Assembly (NCBI RefSeq): GCF_033807715.1
Contig: NC_084606.1
Location: 40,234,922-40,298,921 of the forward strand
Origin: Cololabis saira
Lineage: Eukaryota; Chordata; Actinopteri; Beloniformes; Belonidae
Direction: 5' to 3'
Length of the DNA stretch: 64,000 bases
The position numbers were made by a program, and so were the translations under genes. The notes below the pieces were generated by a model. The model was not told where the DNA came from and did no database searches. It worked only from the letters and a program-made list of their open reading frames with translations. The number at the start of each line of letters is the position of its first letter. Positions within the stretch are counted from its first letter, which is position 1. Of this stretch, positions 31,991 to 45,124 are shown piece after piece.

Positions 31991-33779
31991 TTAAATTTAG
32001 TTTTTTTGTTTTGTTGTTTGTACTCGTAAAAAGGAACATTACACAGAGGAAAAAAAGTTAAGAAAAAATGAGGAGGAGAGGTCAGAAAAACCCGAAGGGC
32101 TTATAAGCGACTTCCCCCTCCTAAAAACAAGAAAAAATTAAAAAACAATAATTCACAAAATCATATAAGCACAATACATAGGCCTATACAGTATAACTGA
32201 TAACTAAGAGTTATACGATACTTCAGAATACAACTAAATAACTTCAGAATACAATTAAATAGAATTGAGTCGACAGTTTGCACAAATAGAGCTCACTTAA
32301 TCAAATTAGTTTGGATTACACACAATTATCTTTATGTGTGTGCGTGTGCATGTGTGTGTACGCACTGTTTTCGTCTTTACATTGTGACATATGAAGATAA
32401 GATCACACGTTACGGTGAATTACTGCAGAAAGCCAGCTGACCGTTTTGTGCTGCCACTGTTCTTCCTGGTTATCTTTGGTTTTTCGGGTCAACGTGGCGC
32501 CCTGCTTTCCGCTGACTCCATCACTAATATCTCTGTTATACACCGGGAGGTTCACGTTGCTTCTTTACTGCTGGACTATATCTGCACAGGGTGATATGCA
32601 TTTGTCCGCCCAGATAGTGTAACATTTGTTGTATACTTCATTAATTCAATTATTCTTATTGTTAATTATTTAAATTAGTTAAAGTGGACATACAATGGAA
32701 AAATAAATATTTTTCTCTGTGCTTGATAACCTTTATTTGGATATCTAAGTAACCACCAGTTGAAAAATATGGCTTAATCCTGTCATTTTGTTTGAGGATT
32801 CTTAGATAATTGTCTTAAATAAACATCATGATTTATTTAATTGAATTAGACTGTATTTAATTGGACTGTGACGTGGTTTGAGATGACATTTGTTGTGAAT
32901 AAACACTAGAAATTGAAGTAAATCAATATGGCTCATACTGTTAACACCTAGGTTATAATGTATTTATTAGATTAGATTTTCCCTTATTGTCCCACAATGG
33001 GGCAATTCATGTTACAGCATCAAGACAAGAAAGAAGACAGACAACAGGGACTTTTGCTAAACGTTCATGCATTTCTGGTCTGTATTTATAGTTCTGCAAT
33101 CAGCAATAAAAAAAAAATAGCAGTCAGCCAGTTCTGAAGGGTTTCTGAAAGGTCATTGTCCATGATTTCATGGATTCAAACTGTAAAAAAAACTCACATA
33201 AATTCTGATACTTTGAGTAAGCTCCTCTTTTTTTGACCTGCTAAAGCTTCCCCCACAAGACCCAGCGAGACTCCTGATCCTTTCATATGCCTTGAAGACG
33301 GCAGTTTTACGAAATATTATTTTTCCAAATCCACTCCATGGAGGCTTACAAGCCTTTTTTAAATATGTGGGAGCTTTTTTGAAAGTGAAATTTCATCAAT
33401 AGGTGTACTTTTTATTAACAATTCCACTTCACACGATGAAAGGGTATTGGAAATACCGTACTGAAATGCATATGTTTAAACCTTCACTGCACATTGAGCT
33501 ATAAAGCCATGGATAAAACACAATAACATAAAAGTTAGCATTTCATTTATGTGTTGTGAGAGGATTTGGTAATATTACAAAGTTGTAACATCTTTTTTGT
33601 GTGTGATGCAATAAAAATTGATAGAATTTAACACATAAAATAAAGCTGGTTAGGTAAATCATGTAATATATTTACAAACATGTATGAATACAAGGTTTTT
33701 TTTTAAGTTTGCATTTTCCACAGCCTCACACAACTTTTTCTGATTTAGGGTTGTGGCTGAAGCAAAGTCAATTTAATCT
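31991..33779. other. Non-coding intergenic DNA
   Basis: AT-rich with no recognised gene. ATTTTCCCTTATTGTCCCACAATGGGGCAATTC at about 32973..33005 resembles a worn retroelement tail. Confidence 0.5.
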
Positions 33780-34000
33780 CAATACCTTTATTTTGAAAGT
33801 GAATCCCTCTTGCTTCTCATTCCGTTCCGGCTCATTTCGACAAACTTGACGGCTCTGTGGCCAAAAAGCGCAGGCGCAGCGTAGTGTGGGGACCGCAGAT
33901 AGAGCGTGAGATCCGAGCAGCCAATAGGAGAAGAGCAGGCACGCCGACAGCCAATCAGCGGGCTGCAATCGCACAGTAATTATGTTGTTTTCGAGACTCA
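33780..34000. promoter_or_regulatory. Possible promoter-like segment with two CCAAT boxes
   Basis: GCCAATAGGAG at about 33920 and GCCAATCAGC at about 33950 sit in a moderately GC-rich patch (GCGCAGGCGCAGCG near 33866) between AT-rich DNA. Two closely spaced CCAAT boxes suggest promoter activity, perhaps of focad or a transposon. No transcript evidence is visible. Confidence 0.25.
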
Positions 34001-34443
34001 AGTAAAAGCTGTAATGAAGCGCATTTTAACGGTTTCTTTTGGTCGTTTAATAATTATAGTGACACTATGGTGACGCTTGTACTAACTTTGATAGTGAACT
34101 AACATTAGTATCTGAAGAAAAGCTTGAATTGTTAGGGAAACAATCCATAAAACTGATGGCATTTACAACACAACTTTTGCTAATTGGAGAGGGGGGAGTT
34201 AAGATTATATTAAAAATAACCACAGTTTCTTTTCAGAAGTGGCAAATCTTTTTGTCCGTTCGATCATTAAAAGTAATACGAAATAAACAAATAACTAAAT
34301 AGCTAAATTAATATTTTTTTCAATATATTGCTATAATAACTGCACCGATGTAATAACAATAATAAGGGAATTCCATCGGCTACTGAGAGAAGGGACCAGC
34401 CCAATGATCCAGAGCCTGTCTGCAAATACAAGTCGCTACACAC

Positions 34444-34744
<301 letters not shown>

Positions 34745-35626
34745 GTAAAGTTTGTCATGAGCTGCTGTAACTTGTGTTTTCTCCAAGACGTGTTTGCATG
34801 TTATTCAACCGATCCCAGCAGAAAAGGTTCAACTTTAACTGAATGATAGCAAACCTTGACAGAAACCGTTAGCATGTGTTGATAACTCCACGGCAGCCAC
34901 CACTAGTTATTGCTGACTTTACAGCCCTATTTCATCTTATTACTGTACCCGAATTAGTCTGGATATTGATGTGCAATTTTGTAACAAAGGTTTGTGCCGC
35001 TGTGTTTCTTATACTTTGTTTCAAAGGTGGAAAATTAATCGATGGAGACAAATATTAGCATGTGTGTATGAGAGAGAAGTGAGTGAAGCCCATAGACAAA
35101 TCTGTCAAATATATTTTTACAAGCTTAAAATATCAAAAAGCAAGTGTGCACAAAACTTTAAAATGAACATTCTTACTAAGCAATGACCTCCCATAGAATC
35201 GGCATGAACCCAATGTAGAAAATGCAGTAATTAAATGAAGTTTGGGCGGTATTGCTGCAGCAGTAGTTATCAAGTGAAAGGGGCTGCAGTCAGGAAGGAG
35301 AGGACTCTCTGAAAGCTGCAGCACACTTGGGAGGCTTTTCTTTGTAAAGTTTGCTGATTTTATGGCTTAGCGATGTTTCAATAGCTTTTACTGGCAAACA
35401 CATCAGATTGATCCAATAGTGTCATATTTGCATAGTTGACTCTTGAAAACCTCTTCAGTTCTCCCTTAAAATTCTGGAGCAAATCTTGACTTGTGGAAAT
35501 CTGTTTGGTACCTTTTTGAGGTACCAAACAGTTAGTTAGTTTCAATTTATCGTCGTTTCGGAAATTCTTTTTGCATCTGTGGCAGTCATAATAGATGGTC
35601 AAAAACAAAACAACAGAACATGGATT

Positions 35627-36260
35627 TGATTCGATTCGGGTTAGTGTATTACATTTTTTTTGAGCTGTTGCCTAAATTATGACTGTAAAATACCTAGTGA
35701 AATAATAATTTCACAATAATTATTTCAAAATCCATTTAAAGAGATTAAAAAAAAAAGAAATTGCAACAACTAGTGCAATAAACAAATCATTTTAGCTTGT
35801 CTCATTTATTCTGTCACCAGACACACAGCTTGCCATAATGCACCTGGCATTTTTCAGGTCTGTCATGACAAACCATATAGATAATATGAACTTCATTTCA
35901 CTAATATAACATTTTGAAATGTAAGCTGAAATATCCAAAGACTGAACACTGGTTGTGCACATGTGGGAGTGTGTAGGCTATGAGTGTGTTTGTGTCCGTG
36001 TATAACGTGGCTGGCGATTCAATGATCTGCAAGTTTTCCCAGCACACGGTTGACTGGACACCAAAGAGAAGTTCATTTAGGTCAAGTTTTCAAAACCAGC
36101 ACTTTGTTAACGCTTCAACGCCATGTTAATTGTTTGATAGTTTCACACCACGCGTGAGTCCACTGGGCGAAAATGTAATTATGGAAAAAAAAATTGATCT
36201 TTACACATACGAATCGATTTTTAGGAATTAATATGAGAATCGATTTAGAATTTTTTTTTC
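35627..36260 (-). mobile_element. Degraded hAT-like element of the ATCGATT-rich family
   Basis: The left side, GATTTGATTCGATTCGGGTTAGTG ... TTTGAGCTGTTGC, and the right side, GAATCGATTTTTAGGAATTAATATGAGAATCG, match the ends of 14066..16239. The middle is unrelated or diverged. Confidence 0.5.
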
Positions 36261-36571
36261 TTCACCTCAACACGATCCTAATGTGGAGCACAGGACTTCA
36301 CCTAGTAAAGGAGGGGAGGTGGGCGCGTTCCAATGAACCGTCCTGAGGGGTATTCCAGAAAGCGGGTTTTGTGAAAACTCTGAGTTTGTTAACCCTGAGA
36401 TGAGGGAAACCTGGAGTTTTCAGTTCCAGAAAGCGATGTAACTCAAACTCTGAGTCAGTTACCGTGGCAACTGACCCTGTGAACCTAACCTGCTCCTTAG
36501 CAGGTTTTCTTCAATAAACCCTGAGTTTCTCTCTGACTCCTCCCTCCTGCTGAGCCTGAAGCAGCTATTAT

Positions 36572-36573
<2 letters not shown>

Positions 36574-36617
<44 letters not shown>
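36574..36617. repeat. (TA)n microsatellite
   Basis: About 22 uninterrupted TA dinucleotides. Confidence 0.9.
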
Positions 36618-36621
<4 letters not shown>

Positions 36622-36862
36622 ATAAATATTTATTATTATTATTATATCCGACATGGGGTGTCCTTAGATATACTTTCATTCCCTGATGAGTACCTTACAG
36701 AACGTTACCGTTTTTCGTCACACTCTATTTTTTATCTGAACGACATTCTCCAGCCATATATATCCAACATTACAAACCGCGGACGTGCTCTCAGTTCAGA
36801 GCAAATTCTTTCAGTTGGCTGAGCAGAACTCAACTGTTAATCGGGATAAAGCCACTATACAT

Positions 36863-37723
36863 TAGGGGTGTAACAATATATCGTCCCACGAAATTTCGCG
36901 ATACAAAAACGTCACAATACGTGTCGTGGAGGTGACAAACTGTATTGCGATATTGGGATATTAATATTAATATATTGTGTTTACTAGTAACATCCTATTG
37001 GTGCAGCAGGATCACATGACGACCGCGCCTCGACCCGCGGAACAAAATCTTACTACTCTCAGAAGAAACTAGTACCGTTTTACAGTCACGATCACGGGAC
37101 TCCGAACTTTTACTTATAAGGTGAGCATGAATCAATCTTTTTTATGATGTAAAGATTGTGTCGTTCCCAAAGTCGGGAGGGATGAAACGATAACGGGGTT
37201 CACCTGACGGCCTCAGGCTGGAGCATGTGGCTGAAGCTCAGCTGTCAGAAGCTAAATAACAGTCATGTTGCATTTAGAGTTTGGGACTTTTCATAGTTTA
37301 TTTATTTACTTTTATTTATTTATTTATTTATTTATTTAATTTTAGTTGTTACATTTCTGGAAAAGAAAACAGTCAAGTCATACATGAGAGAAACTATTCA
37401 GTTTGTGCCAAAATATTTTTACTTGTATGAAACTGAAGATGCATAATGCAAACCTGATATTTACTTTTAGTTCAGTTTGTGGAAAATGGTTGGCCTGGCT
37501 TTCTCTTTAAAACTTAAATAGTTATAAAGCATTACAAGCTGTAACAATAGGGCAAATGCACATCGTTTTGTATTTTGTGTCTTTCAAATAAAAGACAATT
37601 TTTTCCAGTCATATGTTCCTCATTCAAGGTTAAAAAAATACTGCTATAATATCGTATCGTTATCGTGACCTCAATATCGTGTATCGTACCGTATCGTGAG
37701 ATTAGTGTATCGTTACACCCCTA
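36863..37723. mobile_element. hAT non-autonomous transposon with perfect 8-bp duplication
   Basis: TAGGGGTGTAACAATATATCG at the left and GTGTATCGTTACACCCCTA at the right, flanked by CTATACAT at 36855..36862 and 37724..37731. No transposase. Confidence 0.85.
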
Positions 37724-38085
37724 CTATACATTGAAATGGCCACTGAATATGTATGTATGCTGAATATATCAAATACGATTAAAACTGAAGTGAGGTACAA
37801 TCATAGGCCCAACCAAATTATGCCTTACCTGTCTGAATTATGTTTTATATTTCATTTTCAACTGCTGCCAAGTGCGCTTTGCGCCTGTGGGGTTGCATCT
37901 AAATGACAATAAAATGTCATTCAATACCATTCCACCACTGTTTTCATCTGTAGTATTATAAGACAGTGTGCTTAAACTTACGCATTGACTCGGGCAGCAA
38001 CTTTCTCCCACGTCAATTGTCTCTCCTTTGCTGCTGCAGCTGTGTTGCTTTTTTTCCGAAATATGCTCTCATACTCGCCATACGC

Positions 38086-39401
38086 ATAGGGTTGCCACCT
38101 TTCAGAAATAGAAATAAGGGACGTCCCGATTTCAGCGATTTTCGCGAGCGCCAAAAAAAAAGGGACATCCCCAAAATGTCTAAAATGCATAGAAATGTAT
38201 ATATTTTATATGAAAAAACAAAATGCTTTAATAGCATTGAACTTTCATGACTGTACAGACAGCCTGAACCTGCGCATGGTCATCGTAAATTGAACAAAGT
38301 CTGCCTGCATCGGCCAGTTAAACAAAACCGCACCTAAATTAACTTATGTTTTTTATCCCCCAGTGCTCCTACCTAAGTAACAGTCCCGGGCATTGCCATC
38401 CTCTACCAACCCAGGGAGGGCCCTGCACTGAGCTCAGGTCTCGGCCGCACCTAATTTAAATGACAACACGACAAAAGACAAGCAGCTCCTTGTCTTTCAG
38501 AACTGTGGTGTGGAACTCCGAACAGGTCTGCTCAAAGTTCAGTGATGAGGAGCTCACTTCATGAGCCCCACTGAGCAAAGCACCATATTTTAAGCCTTTA
38601 TTTGTTATAATTTTGATTATTTAATTGTTTATTGATTTCATAAAATATTCACATTTTTTGAGATTGTTTATTTGGGGTTTCATAAGCTGTGAGCCATAGT
38701 CATCAAAATTATAACAAATAAAGGCTTGAAATATCTCACTTTGCATGTAGTGGGAAATAATATATTTGTTTCACCTTTAGTTGAATTTACTGAAACGAAT
38801 TAAGTTTAGCAATATATTCAAATTTTCCGACCTTCCCCTGTATATTATGACCAATAAATAAGAGCATAATATATGTCCCATATCACACCATATCAAGCTC
38901 AGGTGATGTTTCAGGTAAGAACTGTGCAACAGATGCTCCTCTGGGATGTTATATTACGTTTGTAGGTTTTTAAAAAAAAATATATATATATATAAGAGAG
39001 AGAGAGAGAGAGGTAAAGGCTGATTTATGGTTCCGTGTTAAATCGACGCAGAGCCTACGACGTACGATGCGCGTCGCTGCGTACCCTACGGAGTAGGCTC
39101 TGCGTCGATTTAACGCAGAACCATAATTTAGGCTTAACTAGGCAATGGCGCGCAAAGGGGCGGGCCGTCTGCAGGGCAGGCAGAGAGCACCAACACATGC
39201 TGCTGTCTTTAATATATCCTGTCCTTTATTTTGTTCATTATTGTTAGATCGTTGTTCATGTGTGTGCGTGTGTGACAGACGTGCATGGGACAATTGTGAA
39301 ATACGGAATAAACTGCGTTCCGTATTGGTTCAATACGGAACGCAACCTTTAATTCCCAATTACGTAACAATTCCGTATTTCAAGGGACGGGTGGCAAGCC
39401 T
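38086..39401. mobile_element. DNA-transposon-like repeat with GGGTTGCCACC ends
   Basis: The left end is AGGGTTGCCACCTTTCAG and the right end CGGGTGGCAAGCCT, imperfectly inverted. The interior (AAATAAGGGACGTCCC, and TCATCAAAATTATAACAAATAAAG near 38700) is shared with 2890..3440. It contains an (AT)n(AG)n microsatellite at 38978..39012 and a Harbinger-like MITE at 39017..39134. The superfamily is unclear, as no clean target duplication is visible. Confidence 0.5.
39017..39134. mobile_element. Palindromic Harbinger-like MITE, TAA duplication
   Basis: AGGCTGATTTATGGTTCCG at the left and CAGAACCATAATTTAGGCT at the right, with TAA on both sides (39014..39016 and 39135..39137) and the palindromic GTACCCTACGG centre. 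Confidence 0.75.
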
Positions 39402-39692
39402 AATCATACACACGTATTAACACTTCTAACTCCAGTGGCGTGAAGTATGTGGATCTTTTGTTGTAGCCGGTTGCCATGGTGAATCGTAGTATCAGGGCTC
39501 CATTGATGATGGCTTTTTATTTTCTTCATGCACGCGCTTAACTCAAGGTGAACATACTCAGAGTTGATTGAACTAACTCATATCCTGTTCTGGAACCGAA
39601 AACTCTGAGTTTCCTATCTCAGGGTAAGTCAAGTCAAGTCACAGTTCAGGGTTAAACTCAGAGTTTGTTGAACCTGCTTCCTGGAATACCCC

Positions 39693-40854
39693 ACTGGTTG
39701 TTTGTCCCACCTATTTGCATATTTTGGAGATGGTTACATCTGGAGTTCACACCATTCAGAACCGGTCTAGACAAACCTATGGGGGACATGCCAGACAGGT
39801 TTGTGCAGTTCTCTTTAGGCAGCCTTTCATTTTTATCGTCTTCAAACTCTTTGTGCTGCAATCTATAAGTCCAGCACACAGGTCCACAGCCGTTGGCTGC
39901 CCTGTGGTTTCTGTGAGCAGGAGCCTGTCGGCGGCGGCCATGAAAGAGTGCCGGGGGTCTGACTGGAAGCCCTGGCGTGTGCGGCCAGTGTGGTCAGCAA
40001 ACCCCCAGCGCTGTAATTTCTAAAGCACTTGTTGCGTGGACACTGCTCATGCTTTGTCCTCTCTTCTATCGCTAATGCAGACCTTGCAGTACAAGCCAGC
40101 CCATATTGTTTGGCTGGAAAGTAAATAAGCTGTAGAAGCCACTGGAGCTGTTTGCCATTCAGACTTTAAAGGTTTATCTCGCCGTGGGCGTGGGTGTTTA
40201 ATTTAGAGTAGAAGCCAGGTGCTCCATAATGAGAGGCATCAGCTAAACAATCCTCTTCAAAAATATCTTATTTGGTTGAAGTGACCTGATTTAAAATCTG
40301 CTAAAGTCTGGATATAAAGCAGAGTGGCACGCATATACACAGTTTATCTCTCTCCCAATATATGTCCTGAATAAATGCCCGTGGATCTGGGACCAGGAGC
40401 AGCGGTGGAGTCTCGAGGGCCTGAGGTGGATGAGTGTCGGAGCTGCCAGCTTACCTGGTGATGCTGCCGTGACGGTGGGAGCTGTGAGGAGTGAGCGGGA
40501 GCAGGGTGGTGGACAGCGCAGCAAGGCAGGCTGGCTTATCAGTGAGATAACAGTAGGGGGGTTGGGTTGGGCGGCTGGATTTGTGGGGGGGGGGGGGGGG
40601 GGGGGGTTGGTACGGGTTGAGCTACATGAGGCCCTTCCTCGTGTCTCGCTCTGAACTGTGTTGGACCAGCTTTGACGGGTTTATGGCACACATTTACATT
40701 TCTGAGGTAGCTTTAGACGGGTCACATGTGCAGCAGATTTAAAAGGTTTCTTTAGCCCATCCCAGAGTTTCTGGAAGTCTGGACTCTGCGCTGGACGTTC
40801 TACATGTGGGTGGTGCAGGTAGTCAGCGGACAACTTCTCTTTCTGGGCACATAA
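39693..40854. other. Non-coding DNA; contains a run of about 20 G
   Basis: No recognisable exon. A G-run lies near 40587..40606 in GT-rich DNA. Confidence 0.45.
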
Positions 40855-41560
40855 TTGGCGCTTTTCCACTAGCACCTACTCTACTCATCTCAACTCAGCC
40901 AAGTTTCTTTTCCATAACAATTCAGCACCTGGAGCAGAAGTAGGAGGTTGGAGTGAAGCTGCTGTGACGTATTTGATTATCTAAACGAAGAAGACAACAA
41001 CACTAAAGATGTAGAACCTGGAGGAGATGATAGATGTGCTGCTGGGTCTGTGGCTTGTGTTTGATATCAAGTTAAAAATGAGAGTGAGAGAAGATTCAAG
41101 TGGCAATGCTTTTTTTTCGTTAGTTTGTCTCTGCTGCTGAAAAGTCAGCTGGAGCCGTGAGCAGCTATGAAGAGACAGAGCTCCTGGTAGATCTGGTCGT
41201 TCCTTATCGCCCGTCTAGATCCCTTTTTTAATTCTCTCCTCAGCACCAGGTTTATGAACATCTGCACTTCAGAGTTGGATCACCAAACAGACTTTTGCTG
41301 CCGTTCCCTGTTGAATAAAATGAACCAGAATCCGTCAGAGTCTCTTTCTCTGATTTCCTCCTCCTGACTCAGACGTCTGACTCCAACCCCCGACCAATGT
41401 ACGGCCTGTAGTGTGATGATGTCAGATACAGCCGACTCAGCAGCTTAGAACCTAAGCAGAATAGTTACAGAAAAGTATCTACTCGGAATGTTAGACCCAT
41501 AGTGGAAAAGAACCAAGGCGAGTCGAGGCGGGCTGAGTACTAGTGGAAAAGCACCAATAA
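40855..41560. mobile_element. DNA-transposon-like repeat with GGTGCTTTTCCACTAG ends
   Basis: TTGGCGCTTTTCCACTAGCACC at the left and AGTACTAGTGGAAAAGCACCAA at the right form an inverted pair. Most of its right part, plus 420 bp beyond it, is duplicated at 56366..57279. Confidence 0.55.
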
Positions 41561-41983
41561 TGTGGCTGAACCTGGACCTGACGCAGTGAGGCCACCCCAT
41601 AATGCTGCCATAATGCCATAAACCCGCTTCTCCTCTCACCCTCATGCCCCCGGCGCTCTTCAACACCCGACTCATCAGACCACACGCTCCAACCTTCTTC
41701 ACAACATTAAAGGCATCTCAAATTTTTAAATATACGCCTGATAAACCTATCTTTTTAAATTAAACCGTTGTTCAGTTCTGTGCACATGGTGTGCGTTTAA
41801 ATGCTCTTTCATTATCAATCATTGCAGTGACTTGCTATTGATTCCTTTATCTGTGTAACTGTACGGCGAACCCGTTCCCGCTGTACTTACCACTTAAATG
41901 GTACAAAACAATGGACTGATAAATGTGAAAACCTTTGACAAGACTCACCGGTGCAGCCTTCCTGGGTGGGAGGGAACCCAAAG
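41073..41983 (+). repeat. 910-bp dispersed duplication, copy 1
   Basis: From AAAAATGAGAGTGAGAGAAG to GGGAGGGAACCCAAAGG this segment is nearly identical to 56366..57279. The differences seen are a few substitutions and a three-base indel in GTCAGAGTC. Confidence 0.85.
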
Positions 41984-42177
41984 GTCTGAGCAAACATGTG
42001 AAGTGTGGGGCTGTGATGTCATGATGGAGATGGGAGGATGTGTGGGATCAGAGGGGGGTTTGGGGCTATTGTGGATATATATGGCTTTTTATGGTGTTGT
42101 AGAATTAAATAATAAATTTTATTTTGATAGAAGTGTTTTGTAGTATACGACGGAGTATTAGGGCCAAAAAAAAAATT

Positions 42178-42268
42178 GGAAATTACGAGAATAAAGTCGT
42201 AATATTACGAGAATAAAGTCTTAATATTACGAGAATAAAGTCTTAATATTACGAGAATAAAGTCTTAA
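42178..42268. repeat. Tandem TTACGAGAATAAAGTCTTAATA, four copies
   Basis: A 22-bp unit repeated about four times, the first with GTCGTAATA. This motif is widespread in fish genomes. Confidence 0.85.
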
Positions 42269-42273
42269 TTTAT

Positions 42274-43104
42274 GAGAACTCTTCACACTGAAAGCGTCAA
42301 AAATCTCCTGACGTCTGCATCGCTGCTTGGTGGATTCACACTGAAAGTCTGTCGACGCCTGCAGTGGGCGGGGTGCAGAACTGGAGGGAACAAAGTGCAT
42401 ATAGTCTACATAGCTGCACATCTTCAGTTTCCTATTTCACCATGGATCACACTTTGGGACCCTTCTTTATATTTCGGTGTTATTTCCCCGTAGATAAGAG
42501 TGAGTTTGATGCTCCTTAACCAGGTTGGTCCTGGATCAACAGCAACCATCATCCTTGGTCCCGGTGAAGCTGCAGTCTGTCTGCGGTGAACACTGACACA
42601 CCGGGTTGGAGCGGAATTGGTCATGATGTTTAAACTTTTTTTTTTGGTGATTAACAAGCACAGGTTTTAACTATTTTGCGTTGGATCGACATCGCAAATA
42701 AAAACGTTTGGACCATGCAGCTCCTCAACCATCACATCAAACACATGTTTCACATGAGCAGTTCATGTAAAAACATTTAGTTCAGGTAAAAACGGCAGTC
42801 AAATCAGCAAAAATGTCTGATAAAATAAGTTTGTTAGTGCCCAGCTCTGCTCCTGTACGCATGTGAATGAGTGTACGTTTGTGTGAACATGAAAGTACAA
42901 TCTGCATTGAGGCTTCTCGCTTTGGGAATCCCGGTCTGTGATTGGACGCTGCCTCGGCGTCACCGCTGCTCATTTGCATAAAGTTGAGATTTTTCAACTT
43001 CAAATTAACGCTCTGCTCCCGCTGCCTCCGCTGGCTCTCGACGCAAGCTTTCATAGACGATGAATGGCAGCCGGCTGCCTATGACGCCTGTGACGCTTTC
43101 AGTG
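42274..43104. mobile_element. Possible DNA transposon with CACTGAAAGCGTCA inverted ends
   Basis: TTCACACTGAAAGCGTCA at the left and TGACGCTTTCAGTGTGAA at the right are perfect inverted ends. 42300..42480 is related to 7960..8380 in reverse. No transposase is present and no target duplication was identified. Confidence 0.45.
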
Positions 43105-43277
43105 TGAATCCAGGGTAACAGGAAGAGCATCTTCTCCCTGTGTTAAAATGAAGAATATTGAGCATCTTGTGAAGTCATATTCTGGTATCGGTTTCACAAA
43201 TAAGGAAATACTGAATCTTTTGGCACATCAGCATGGAATTATTATCAGTATAAGGACTTTCTGGGTATACAGTATAA

Positions 43278-43505
43278 GCATTCTGGGAGCTGATTGGTCC
43301 TTACAGCATCATTAGCTGCAATACTTACTGTTGAATCTCAATAATACTAGTATTAATATGTTGCAGAACTACAGTCATATCATTCATGCAACAGCTCAAA
43401 AAACAGTTTCAATAACACTAACCCAAATCAATATCGGGATCGAATCAAATCGTGATAATCGATTCTGAATCTTAAGAATCGGATTTGAATCGATCCCCAG
43501 CCCTA
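43278..43505 (+). mobile_element. hAT-like element, 3' part only (ATCGATT-rich family)
   Basis: From GCATTCTGGGAGCTGATTGG to CGATCCCCAGCCCTA it matches the right third of 26685..27373; the rest is missing. Confidence 0.65.
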
Positions 43506-43609
43506 ATATGATGGGATGGACTCAAGCAGACCCCCCGTTCTTTTCTAATTTCTCCTATTTCATTTGACAAAATGCTGAATCCTCAACTAATGTTGTTGTT
43601 GGTCTCCAG

Positions 43610-43704
43610 GGGTTTATGATCTCTGCTCTCGGGTATGAGCTGCAGGCATGATGGAGAGTCTGAAGACCCGCTTGGATTTCTCCAGTCCCGTCATCCAAGC
43701 TCAG
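43610..43704 (+). CDS. focad: focad (focadhesin) start-codon exon; coding from 43648
   Basis: Focadhesin is a large HEAT-repeat-like protein of about 1,800 residues, described at focal adhesions and as a stabiliser of the cytosolic SKI mRNA-decay complex. The acceptor GGTCTCCAG precedes a 38-base 5' UTR segment, then ATG at 43648 reads MMESLKTRLDFSSPVIQAQ and stops at the donor CAG|GTAAGC. The 19 codons and phase-0 end match the first coding exon of human FOCAD. A second ATG follows at once (43651); either could be used. The exon continues in frame to 56022. An upstream ORF overlaps the start. Confidence 0.9.
43616..43651 (+). promoter_or_regulatory. focad: Upstream ORF overlapping the focad start codon
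   Basis: ATG at 43616 opens an 11-codon frame (MISALGYELQA) whose stop TGA (43649..43651) overlaps the first focad ATG (43648..43650) as A-TGA-TG. This arrangement could couple focad translation to termination and re-initiation. Whether it matters depends on the 5' end of the mRNA, which is not known here. Confidence 0.6.
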
Positions 43705-44216
43705 GTAAGCTGAACACTGCGTTTATGCGGCACAATCAAGGTTTGTTCCCGGCCTGCAGAAGTCCCCAGATAAGGCCGGCTTCCAGCGCACCAGACGGAT
43801 TTACGGCTCCCACCAGTAATAAATCAGAAAAAAAAGAAATTACATTTTAGTTCATGTGTTGAGCAAAGCTGCTGAATTTTTGCGGTAGGCCCTTTACTGG
43901 TGTGAATTATCAGCCAGTGAACACGTTTTTACCCCCCCAAGTCGTAAAACAAGACAGCTTGAAGAACTGCATCAGAGCGTGGCTCTGCCGGAGCAGAAAA
44001 CCTTCGCCTACTGGAACAATTCAAGACCCCTTCCTGGACAGGACTCGTACAAGGACATAGCACAGCCTCAGCACAAAAACACAACCTATTTTCAAAGGCA
44101 CGCGACAGGCTGGAGGCCTCAGCTCTGCTGGTGCTGTTGGCCGGGCTGACAGACCATAGAAGGCTGATCGGGGCCCTCAGGCCGTACCAATTGTTACAGA
44201 TTACTTTTGGAATAAT

Positions 44217-45124
44217 TAGGGATGCCCCGATACTGGTATCGGTATCGGGGCCGATACTGCTCTCATATACTCGTGCTCGCAAAAATTCTCTGATACCACG
44301 CACCGATACTTCATTGTTGTTGTAGTTACTGGTTAGCGCCTCTAGGGGGAGATGTTGAGCAGCCGCCGAGTCGCCGCTGCTCAGCCAACCGTGTTTCACT
44401 TTGTTCTATCTTCCTTAATTATACAAACTGGACGGTTGAGTATTAACCTTATTCACAGGGAACTTTATTAAACACTCCACGTAACTCACAGTACAACATA
44501 AACAATCCCATTGTTATATTCTGGTTAGCCAGTTAACTGCGTTAGCTGCGCCGAGAGCCCGCGTCTGTCTTGCTTCTGTCGTCGTCTCTTATTTTGAAAT
44601 ATGTCCACCCTGCTGACGTCCCGCTGCATCTGCGTCTGTCGCTATCTTGCCTGAAACGGCGCTGCCAGTCTCACTCACGGGTATCACTCTCCTCCCACCA
44701 CCACGCTAAGCTTGGCCAACTAGCGGCTAACTGGAATGTAACAATGGAATTGTTTATGTTCTTCTTCTTCTTCTCTGTTTTATTGGCGGATCGCAACCAA
44801 CTTTAAGGAGCATACCGCCACCTACTGTACAAGAGTGTGTAACATTTCATTTAGCCTGTTTATTAAATTCTATTTGATTGTTTGTTGTTTCACACGGAGG
44901 CTTCAGGTGAAGCACCGCACATGCTCAGTTCAGGTGAAGCACTGCACATGCTCAGTTGATGTTCCTGCGATGAGACTAAAGACTAAAGGAAAGCCCGGCC
45001 AGCTGAGTTTTGTTTAAAATTGAAATTTTTGTGGTAGAAGTATCATATCAGTACTCTGTATCGGCGAGTACACAAATTAAAATACTCGTACTCGTGGGAA
45101 AAAAATGGTATCGGGGCATCCCTA
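44217..45124 (+). mobile_element. hAT-like non-autonomous transposon, complete copy
   Basis: TAGGGATGCCCCGATACTGG at the left and GGTATCGGGGCATCCCTA at the right. The flanks GGAATAAT and GTAACAAT match at 6 of 8 positions, consistent with an aged 8-bp duplication. The other end of a second copy is at 1..171. There is no transposase. It contains a 29-bp near-duplicate around 44906..44955 (TCAGGTGAAGCACYGCACATG). Confidence 0.7.

Larger units (their letters stand above)
36347..39692. mobile_element. Large DNA-transposon nest with GGGGTATTCCAG inverted ends
   Basis: The left end is GGGGTATTCCAGAAAGCGGG and the right end CCTGCTTCCTGGAATACCCC, with further inverted similarity (ACTCTGAGTTTGTTAACCC / GGGTTAAACTCAGAG). 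The element hosts a hAT at 36863..37723 and another element at 38086..39401, so its own sequence is under 1.2 kb. No transposase frame is present. This terminus type is common in fish Harbinger/ISL2EU-like repeats; assignment is tentative. Confidence 0.6.

Noticed and set aside
39880..40020. Possible exon (CGGCGGCGGCCATGAAAGAG...)
   Set aside because: GC-rich with an ATG, but there is no convincing splice pair or similarity to focad, so it was not annotated.
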